NCBI GenBank assembly: GCA_028679485.1
Contig: JAJRBL010000021.1
Location: forward strand, 1-8,639
Source of the DNA: Methanospirillum sp.
GTDB lineage: Archaea; Halobacteriota; Methanomicrobia; Methanomicrobiales; Methanospirillaceae
Direction of reading: 5' to 3'
DNA length: 8,639 bases
The notes beneath the pieces were generated by a model. That model was not told where the DNA came from. It ran no database searches and saw nothing but the letters and a program-made list of their open reading frames with translations. The position numbers were made by a program, and so were the translations under genes. Of this stretch, positions 1 to 6,400 are shown piece after piece. The first letter of the stretch is position 1; each line of letters begins with the position of its first letter.

Positions 1-750
1 CGGTCGGCTGAAGGCCGTGGTGCCGATGATGAAGATCACCAGGTCGAATCCTATGAGAACCGAGAGGTTCAGGCTCATGGGGAAGAGCTGCACCCAGGTA
101 TCTCCCATCATCACGGTTCTGAGTGCATCGACGCCGTAGGTGAGCGGGTTGAGATAACTTGCCCACTGGAGCCATAATGGCACATTGGCGAGGGGGAAGA
201 GTGCTCCGCTCAGGAAGAACATGGGCAGGTTTATAAACGTCTGGATAAGGCCGAATCCTTCAAAACTCTTCATCAGGCTGGCGAAGGTGAGCCCGATGCA
301 TACGAGGCCGAAGGTCACGAGGAGCATGATAGGCAGCGCTTCAATCACCATGGGGAGATCTACCCGGATGCCGATCAGGTACGCGAACGGGAAGATGATG
401 ATCCCCTGGATCATGACGTCTGTGCTGACGCCCAGCATCTTCCCGAGGAAGACCGAGGGCCGTGAGATCGGGGAGACAAGGATCTCTTTCAGGAACCCAA
501 ACTCCCTGTCCCAGATGACTGAAACACCCATGAACATCGAGGTGAAGAGCATCGCCTGGGTAACCAGGCCGGGGAAGATGAACTCCTGGTAATTGATCCC
601 CGGCATCCCGGCAGAGAACCGCATGCCGGTCCCGAAGATGAAGAGCCACAGGAGTGGCTGGCAGAAGGCGTTAACCAGCCGGGATTTTTCGCGGAGGAAC
701 TTCTTGACTTCACGCAGCCAGAGCGTATAGATCCCCCGCAGTTCGCTCAT
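1..750 (-). CDS. ABC-2 type exporter permease (DrrB-like), 3' end cut by window
   Basis: Membrane subunit of an ABC exporter; with the adjoining ATPase it would move an unknown substrate (drug, lipid or glycan) out across the cytoplasmic membrane. I translated 250 residues from the ATG at 748-750; the frame is open to the window edge. About six hydrophobic segments are visible, near residues 25-43, 56-76, 112-129, 135-156, 169-189 and 228-247. Two stretches are typical of the ABC-2/DrrB family: FLKEILVSPISR (86-97) in the cytoplasmic loop and NPLTYGVDALR (201-211) near the end. Family members are usually about 250-280 residues, so little is missing. The start is fixed by an AAGGAGG five bases upstream and by the ATGA overlap with the ATPase stop, which implies translational coupling. 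The family call is secure; the substrate cannot be told. Confidence 0.93.
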   Translation of the reverse strand, partial: MSELRGIYTLWLREVKKFLREKSRLVNAFCQPLLWLFIFGTGMRFSAGMPGINYQEFIFPGLVTQAMLFTSMFMGVSVIWDREFGFLKEILVSPISRPSVFLGKMLGVSTDVMIQGIIIFPFAYLIGIRVDLPMVIEALPIMLLVTFGLVCIGLTFASLMKSFEGFGLIQTFINLPMFFLSGALFPLANVPLWLQWASYLNPLTYGVDALRTVMMGDTWVQLFPMSLNLSVLIGFDLVIFIIGTTAFSRP

Positions 751-1760
751 CGCGTCCTCCTTCGTTTCATCATGGCCATCCGTCCTGATTTTTCCCTGAC
801 CTCGCCGTCAGAGAGGTCTTTCCCGGTGTAGTGGATGAAGACATCGTTCATGTCAGGATGGCTGACGGTTACCTGGTCGATACGGATGCCTGCTCTCACT
901 GCCGACTCAATGATCCGGGGAAGAACGAGGTGTGCCTGGTTCACCCCTACCAGTACTTCCCGGTCACGGACGCGAATCTGTCCGGATACCTTCTCCCGTT
1001 CGAGGTGTTCACGGAGGATATCCGGTTCATCGCATCCGAGGATCAGGGTTTCTCCGCCGATACCTTCCTTGAGGGCAGATGGCTTGTCAAGGATGACGAT
1101 CCTGCCGTGATCGATGATGGCAATCCGGTCGCAGAGCCGGTCGGCCTCTTCCATGTAGTGGGTGGTGAGGATGATGGTCATCTCCTCGCGTTTCCGGAGT
1201 GTCCGGATGTACTCCCAGATATGTTCCCTGCTCCGGGGATCGAGCCCGATCGTTGGTTCATCCAGGAAGAGGACCTTCGGGTAATGGAGGAGACCGCGTG
1301 CTATCTCCAGTCTCCTTCGCATTCCGCCTGAATAGGTGTTCACGAAGTCGTCAGCCTTGTCAAACAGGCCGACCAGGGTAAGAACACTCCTTATCCGTTC
1401 TTTCTGCTCCGGTACAGGAACACCATAGAGATCGGCATGCATCTGCAGGTTCTCCCGTGCAGTCATGTCGGTATCGACACTCGGGTCCTGGAAGACGATC
1501 CCGATAGATCCCCGGACCCGTGCTGGTTCACGGGTAATGTCATACCCACTTATTCGTGCAGATCCTGAGGTAGGCCTCAGGATCGTGCAGAGCATGGAGA
1601 GAAGCGTCGTCTTTCCAGCCCCGTTAGGGCCGAGCAGTCCGAAGACTTCGCCTTTGTGAATGGAGAGCGAGATATTGTCCACAGCCGTGGTTGATCCGAA
1701 TTTTTTCGTCAGGTTGATGGTTTCGATGATAATGTCTGTCATGCCTGGACCAGATGACAC
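747..1760 (-). CDS. ABC exporter ATP-binding subunit (DrrA-like, daunorubicin-resistance family)
   Basis: Cytoplasmic ATPase that powers the adjoining ABC-2 permease. All nucleotide-binding motifs are intact, numbered from the GTG at 1758-1760: Walker A GPNGAGKT (44-51), Q-loop VFQDPS (Q91), ABC signature YSGGMRRR (143-150), Walker B VLFLDEPT (163-170, catalytic E168), D-loop GLDP (172-175) and switch histidine H201 in LTTHYMEEADRLCD. About 110 residues follow the nucleotide-binding domain, as is usual for DrrA-type proteins, and the tail is basic (KRRRTR). Length 337 aa is normal. Start choice is uncertain: the GTG adds only MSSGPG before an ATG at 1740-1742, the first residues resembling the family begin at that ATG, and neither start has a clear Shine-Dalgarno. 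The TGA stop overlaps the permease ATG (ATGA), so the two form one operon. Substrate unknown. Confidence 0.95.
   Translation of the reverse strand: MSSGPGMTDIIIETINLTKKFGSTTAVDNISLSIHKGEVFGLLGPNGAGKTTLLSMLCTILRPTSGSARISGYDITREPARVRGSIGIVFQDPSVDTDMTARENLQMHADLYGVPVPEQKERIRSVLTLVGLFDKADDFVNTYSGGMRRRLEIARGLLHYPKVLFLDEPTIGLDPRSREHIWEYIRTLRKREEMTIILTTHYMEEADRLCDRIAIIDHGRIVILDKPSALKEGIGGETLILGCDEPDILREHLEREKVSGQIRVRDREVLVGVNQAHLVLPRIIESAVRAGIRIDQVTVSHPDMNDVFIHYTGKDLSDGEVREKSGRMAMMKRRRTR
756..762 (-). promoter_or_regulatory. Strong Shine-Dalgarno for the ABC permease
   Basis: On the minus strand this reads AAGGAGG, five bases before the permease ATG (748-750). It lies inside the last codons of the ATPase gene. 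It is the best ribosome-binding site in the window and decides the permease start. Confidence 0.85.
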
Positions 1761-1779
1761 CTGTATCTATGCATACTGA

Positions 1780-1799
1780 TTTACCCGGGTAAAAATAAG
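1780..1799 (-). promoter_or_regulatory. Candidate archaeal promoter with overlapping 14-bp palindrome (possible operator) for the ABC exporter
   Basis: Minus strand reads CTTATTTTTACCCGGGTAAA. TTATTTTTA (1790-1798) is a plausible TATA box about 34 bases before the GTG and 52 before the alternative ATG of the ATPase; transcription would begin near 1769, leaving a very short leader. Directly overlapping its downstream edge is TTTACCCGGGTAAA (1780-1793), a perfect 14-bp inverted repeat. A dimeric repressor bound there would block TBP/TFB or polymerase. The symmetry is seen directly; the promoter and operator roles are inferred. An 8-bp palindrome TATGCATA follows at 1768-1775. Confidence 0.45.
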
Positions 1800-1968
1800 A
1801 GTGATAGGTTTGTCACGGATCTCCGGGTTGTAATAATTGATGAAGCAGAAGATGGAGTGAAGGGGTTGAAAACCGTGTTATCCTTCTGTTGGATTATATC
1901 TGGATGAAGTGGCTCCATGATACAGGATTCAAGTTATAATGGAGAACTCAAAACCCCGTATCCTGCCC

Positions 1969-2373
1969 TTATTCAGAATTATCGCGAGAGATTCTCTTTA
2001 AAACCAGATCTCTGATGTGTGTGGACAGTTCAATCGCCTCCTCAGCATCTTCGTAAGTGAGCATATCTGAATCCGGGTACCTTGATTCAATTGCATACGG
2101 AGTGAGAATGAGGGAATCTTCAATGATCTCCATGATCTGTGGATCCCATCCGGCAATCATCATGACAAGATCTCCAAGATTATGTGTTCGAGGAGCCTCT
2201 CAATCATGGTGAATAATCATGGCTTTAAGACATTTTTCTGCAGACTGTTGGGCATGAAAACAGATGATATCAGGGAATATTTCTTCTGCATGTATGGCAT
2301 ATTCAGCGGTAAGAAGGTCTCGTCTTGATTTTTCCAACCAACTCCCGATAAGATCATGCTGAGTTTTTGTCAT
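1969..2373 (-). pseudogene. HEPN-domain protein (MNT partner), interrupted by an in-frame TGA
   Basis: Read through one stop, the frame from the ATG at 2371-2373 to the TAA at 1969-1971 gives 134 codons that form a complete HEPN (PF05168-type) protein. The N-terminal part (codons 1-57) has the helix-1 pattern KSRRDLLTAEYA and the family hallmark CFHAQQSAEKCLKA (38-51). After the TGA at 2200-2202 (codon 58) the same frame goes on with APRTHNLGDL, then TPYAIESRYPD and a long C-terminal helix. The frame is unchanged, so one substitution (for example TGG to TGA) explains the break. A 64-residue C-terminal piece could be re-initiated at the ATG codons near 2158-2163 but would lack half of the helical bundle. 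The start overlaps the MNT gene by 20 bases, the usual MNT-then-HEPN order. The RX4-6H motif of ribonuclease HEPN toxins is not evident, so its role may differ from classic HepT. A sequencing error is the main alternative. Confidence 0.85.
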
Positions 2374-2716
2374 ACAGAATTATTCCTGATTGTATGGCTG
2401 ACGTGATAAAAGCTGAAGAGACTCCGGACCATGACGCGATCTCTTCTGGTGTGTACACGATGATATCTTTTGAGATAGGGATGTCCATAAGGACACGGTA
2501 CAAGGGTATCGAACGTTTATGCCTGGGAAGTTCTGAGTTCATTACTACAAGAATATCAATATCGCTCTCCCTGGTGGGATTTCCCTTTGCATGTGAACCA
2601 AAGAGGATTATCTTGTCGGGATTGACAGCAGTTACAATCCGGGTTATTATATCGTTCATCAGGGTTCCGGGTATTCTTTGTAATAGGTTTCCGGAGATTG
2701 TAGATGATTCTGTCAT
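2354..2716 (-). CDS. MNT-type nucleotidyltransferase (MntA-like antitoxin candidate), intact
   Basis: Small (120 aa) minimal nucleotidyltransferase of the DNA polymerase beta superfamily. GSHAKGNPTRESDID (40-54) fits GSX10DXD exactly, with metal-binding D52 and D54; the third carboxylate is probably D84 in KDIIVYTPEE. In MntA-HepT systems such proteins add AMP to the HEPN toxin and silence it; applying that here is inference from family and gene order. The gene ends 20 bases inside the HEPN frame, as in translationally coupled pairs. The start ATG (2714-2716) has no Shine-Dalgarno, but an AT-rich box lies about 30 bases upstream, so a leaderless transcript is plausible. Its partner HEPN frame carries a nonsense codon, so the intact MNT may be left without a full-length target. 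It aligns along its length with the broken MNT at 3070-3405. Confidence 0.9.
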   Translation of the reverse strand: MTESSTISGNLLQRIPGTLMNDIITRIVTAVNPDKIILFGSHAKGNPTRESDIDILVVMNSELPRHKRSIPLYRVLMDIPISKDIIVYTPEEIASWSGVSSAFITSAIQSGIILYDKNSA

Positions 2717-2741
2717 TTAACGTAAATGTAAGGTGGTAATG

Positions 2742-2750
2742 TATTAATTT
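2742..2750 (-). promoter_or_regulatory. Candidate TATA box for the MNT-HEPN pair
   Basis: Minus strand reads AAATTAATA, centred about 30 bases before the MNT ATG at 2716. Archaeal initiation about 25 bases downstream would put the RNA 5' end at or just before the ATG, which agrees with the absence of a Shine-Dalgarno. Placement is by eye. Confidence 0.4.
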
Positions 2751-2931
2751 TTCTCTGAATGATTCTGATATGATGTAAAGAGGTGCTAGAGGGATAGAAT
2801 ACCGATGGTCGGTGAAGCAGAATGGCAAACAACGAAAAAATAATCGATATCACTTGATTTCATTCCCCTCACTCCTGATGAATCTGAACCGGAAGAGTCA
2901 ATTCGCATCTATTTTATCAGAAAGAGGACAA

Positions 2932-2959
2932 GCATGCCCATTCCTCCCATTCCTGCATG
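2932..2959. repeat. Tandem 9-bp repeat flanked by GCATG
   Basis: The plus strand reads GCATG, then CCCATTCCT twice in tandem (2937-2945 and 2946-2954), then GCATG again. The minus strand gives GGAATGGGAGGAATGGG, which is Shine-Dalgarno-like and encodes Gly-Met repeats in one frame. It could be a protein-binding site or a chance short duplication. Confidence 0.5.
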
Positions 2960-3069
2960 AGGGGTCCGGGTTTTTTAATATAGATCGGTGCTCTTTATCA
3001 GTTATTGCAGTCCTTTGGGCGGCAATCTTTCGATGACGCATTGATCGTCCCATACCTCTCGTCTGTAGT

Positions 3070-3405
3070 TTATCCGACAGCAATCACCGGCCCCTCCAGG
3101 GCTTCTCTCACGATGGCTGAGGTTCGTGATAATCGTTAGAACTCCTCGGGGGTATAGCAGATGTAATCCGCATGAACCGGAAACGGAACATTGCGTAATA
3201 CCTCCGTCATTCGTAATATAAAGGGGATTTGAGAGAATGTTTCTGAAACGAGTATGACATCTATGTCTGATCCTTCATGAGACGTATTGCTGGCATGGGA
3301 TCCGAAAATAAGTATCTTCTCCGGGTTATACCGTTTTTTAATCAAGGGTACTGCTTCATCTTCAAACCGGGCCAGGACAGGATTAGTCGTTGTCAATTCA
3401 GACAT
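3070..3405 (-). pseudogene. Second MNT-type nucleotidyltransferase, broken by an in-frame TAA
   Basis: The uninterrupted part (ATG 3403-3405 to TAA 3136-3138) is 89 residues with GSHASNTSHEGSDID (35-49), again a perfect GSX10DXD with D47 and D49, and a third acidic residue D80 in ADYICYTPEE. It stops at YTPEEF, where the intact neighbour continues. In the same frame past the TAA come RLSRTSAIVREALEGPVIAV and a stop at 3070-3072. This lines up with the neighbour's tail (VSSAFITSAIQSGIILY against RTSAIVREALEGPVIAV), so a single substitution such as GAA to TAA created the early stop. Read through, the protein would be 111 aa, near the family norm. AGAGGAAG precedes the ATG as a closely spaced ribosome site. 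The 89-residue product keeps all catalytic carboxylates but lacks the C-terminal helix, so residual function cannot be excluded. No HEPN gene follows. Confidence 0.8.
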
Positions 3406-3420
3406 CTTCCTCTTTTTGTG

Positions 3421-3428
3421 GAAAAAAT
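3421..3428 (-). terminator. Oligo-T stretch just after the PKD-protein stop codon
   Basis: Minus strand reads AATTTTTTC from within the PKD-gene TGA onward, with six T at 3422-3427. Archaeal transcription commonly ends at such T-runs without a hairpin. The next gene starts only 23 bases past the stop, so read-through into the broken MNT is also possible. Confidence 0.3.
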
Positions 3429-6400
3429 TCAGGTTAATGAATATGATGATGCCCTGCCGGTGAAGAAGATGTTCCCCGGCGTGAGGTTCATATCCATGTA
3501 TGAATTCTCGGTCGGCACCAGGTTGTAAATATCCAGTTGTTTTCTCCAGTCAACGGTGACCAGTGCTCCGTCCCAGACCAGGCTTACGTATGCCGACTTG
3601 TTCGGTTTTGCCGTCAGGTTGATATCAGAGTGATAGTTGACAAAATCTGCAATATGTATCGCGGTACAGTTGCCTTTCGTGAGTTCGGTGCTGTTTACCA
3701 CGAGGGATACATTTGCCAGGCTGGAATGGGAAAGAATCCCTGCCATGAATATTTTTGCCGATGACAGGTTGGAGAGGAGGTTCATCCGTACCGTGTCGTT
3801 CTCCTGGAATGTGTAGGTCGTATTATCAATCGTGGCTGATGATCCGGATCCCTGCACGATCCAACGCTGTGATCCTGAGGGAATGAACCCGTTCCTGGAG
3901 CTCAAGAGGGTAACATCATGCCATTGCCCGCTCACGTTCACCCATTTGCTGACCGATGAGGTCGAACTAGTGATGTTCTTCACCTGCAGTGTTACGGAGT
4001 AGTTCTTCGTCCCGTTGAAGAAGTATACCGGGTTTTGGAGGGATGAGGTGTTCCCGTCACCAAATGTCCATTTCCACCAGTTCGGCCCGCCGGTGGTAAG
4101 ATCGGTGAATGCCACCTCGAGCCTGCTCGGCCCGGTCCAGGGATCTGCAGAGAAGTTAGCCACCAGCGGATAGGTACTCTTGACGGTCACGTATACCGGG
4201 GTTGAATTGACGGTTTTTCCTTTACCTGGGAGTGGTGAAGCACGTACCATGAGGGAGAGGTTCTTACCGGCATAGGGTTCTGCATCCCAGGTGGCCGTGA
4301 AGTTGTTGGTTATGCTGTTCCAGGTCATGGGAAGGGAAGTTTTTCCGCCGATGATAAGACTGACATTGCCGGTATCCCGGTTTTTCCCTCCAACCGTTGC
4401 GTTTACCGTGACATTCCCTGATACGGTTGCCTTGTTTGCCGGTTGTTTGATCACCGGGCTTACCGGCTCCCACCCGATGGTTGCGTTTCGTACCGCATTC
4501 ACGTACCGGGGAACGTACGAGGATGAACCCCGGTCTACCTGGGTCACGAGCGTGACATTCTGGCCTTCATACCTGGTGTTGTTCCAGTACCCGGTATAAT
4601 ACCCGTAGGATGGCTGCCAGGTCAGGGTCATTGCCACGTCAGTCGGGCTGATGAGTTTCCCGGTCATTGCTGATCCTGAGGTTCCGGTGAAGTGGCATTC
4701 CAGGTAATCTGCCTTGGAATACGCCCTTTCCTCCCCTTCGTAGGGGACATAAATGGAAGACCAGGGGGTATCGTTCCTGACGAAGTAGAGCATCAGTTTG
4801 TTCGCGGTATAATTGGTATTGTCCGGGACATTGAACCAGAATCCATCTGTCCTTGTCCCGTCGTATATCCAGTACTTCAACCAGTAGGTTGCAGTGATCG
4901 GGGCATATCCGTATTGGTTAACGATGATCAGGTACCTCATGTAGAAACTCGGGGTGATATTAAAGGATGAATCTGCCCAGACTTCATGGGGGGGAACCTG
5001 GTAATAGACATAGGAAATTTTTCCTGAGTTATATGTTTGTTTATCCGCCGGATTCCATAACCTGGTCGGCGAGTCGTTGTACGACGTCGTGTACTCCCAG
5101 TATTCATTGTTGTTCACCCCACGGTCAGTCCAGGTCAATCCGCCGTCTGTCTCCCCGTACTTGAACCGGTCCGGGAACTGCATCGAGGAGATATGCCAGT
5201 CTATGTTCCCGAAGTTTATATCCGTGTATATCCTGCTCTCCTGTATCGGGAGATAGCCGGAGACGGTCTCATTCTCTGACTGGTATGAATAGGTGACTTT
5301 CCAGGTCGGACTTGTGGGGGGATATTCCCTCACCCGGTATACCCCGTATGCTGCACTGAAGGAGAAGTTGTATGCCCCGTAGATTAGCGAGGTATTCTGC
5401 GTCTGGATTGCGTTCCAGGTATTCCCGTCCCTTCGTTCCAGGTCAACCCTCCATCCAGAAAGGTTGACCTCTCCGGTATCCTGCCATCCGTTCAGGTTGG
5501 CATCTCTCCACAGGTGACCGGAGATCTGTGCCGGGCTCGTAACCGTCACGACCTTTACCAGGGTAAAAGCCTGCCCGCAACTGTTCTCGATCATGAGGGT
5601 TGCGTAGTAGGTTCCGATATTGGTATAGGTATGACTGGTATTTCTCAACGATGCGTTCGTGGTATAATACGAGCTGCCATCCCCGAATGTCCATCGCCAT
5701 GAGCTGATATTGATCAGCGGGGTCGAATAATCCGTGAAGTTCACCAGGAGTGGAACCAGTCCGCTCGACGGGGTGGCATTTGCGGCAGCAGTGAGGTTAT
5801 CACAGTTCGGGTTAACCAGTCTTGATACCCTGCTTGAATTGCCGCATTCATTCGTGACGGTGAGGTTTACCGTGAAATTTCGTGGCAGTCCGCCGTAATA
5901 ATGGAGCGGGTTTATCTCGGTTGAGTTGGTTCCGTCACCAAACTGCCACAGCCAGGACATGATATCGAACGGATCACTCTCGGAGGTATCGGTAAACTGG
6001 ACCGTGAAATCCTTGTAATCGGTGACACTGTATGCAAAGGATGCAACCGGAGGCGGACAGAGAACCGTTATCACCCTGGAAGCAGTGCCATTACCGCAGA
6101 AATTATTCGCAGTCAGGTTCACGGTATAGGTTCCCGGTGAATAGTAGGTATGTGAAGGATTCTTCAGGTTAGATGAGTTCCCATCCCCGAATGTCCATGT
6201 CCACCCGGTGATGGGAGCGGTCGAGGTGGAGGTATCGTTGAATGCAACGGAGAGCGGTGCATACCCGGTGATCGGCGAGGCGTTGAACGACGCATTCACG
6301 ACCGGGCAGGTGACCGTGATGTTCTCGCTGGTATTGCCGGTGTTTCCGCAGGCATTCGTTGCCGTCAGGTTGACCCGGTATTCGCCTGGCAACGAGTAAT

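Larger units (their letters stand above)
2717..3069. other. Intergenic stretch without a confident gene
   Basis: About 350 bases separate the two MNT modules. No frame shows HEPN or other recognisable homology, including the place just after the broken MNT where a HEPN partner would be expected. Seen here: the TATA-like box of the downstream MNT; a short tandem repeat at 2932-2959; an AT-rich element TCTATATTAAAAAACC on the minus strand (about 2970-2985) that could be a promoter; and two tiny minus-strand frames in the same phase separated by a TAG. The first encodes 13 residues (MGGMGMLVLFLIK). The second runs 2908-2786, 40 codons, from an ATG directly after that TAG; an internal ATG (2863-2861) has a GGAGTGAGGGG in front. 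None resembles a known family. Longer frames on either strand (2812-3036 plus, 2898-3083 minus) have odd compositions and no credible start context. Confidence 0.5.

Noticed and set aside
831..1331. 166-codon plus-strand ORF opposite the ABC ATPase
   Set aside because: It is antisense to a gene with every ABC motif intact; the peptide has no family features and mirrors the coding strand's codon pattern.
2200..2202. TGA in the HEPN gene read as selenocysteine
   Set aside because: The position falls in a loop where Sec has no known role, selenoproteins in methanogens are few and of other families, and I saw no convincing SECIS-like hairpin.
2812..3036. 74-codon plus-strand ORF in the gap between the MNT modules
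   Set aside because: GTG start without a ribosome site, unusual composition, no recognisable domain, and the opposite orientation to all neighbours.
2898..3083. 61-codon minus-strand ORF after the broken MNT, tested as a HEPN remnant
   Set aside because: It contains none of the HEPN hallmarks (QQxAEK, RTH, RYPD) and its start overlaps the end of the broken MNT in another frame; no similarity seen.
4291..4599. Plus-strand ORFs opposite the PKD protein (also near 4692-4970, 6208-6399, 6427-6636 and 6937-7152)
   Set aside because: They recur with the PKD repeat period and have similar peptide wording to one another because they are complements of the repeats, not genes.
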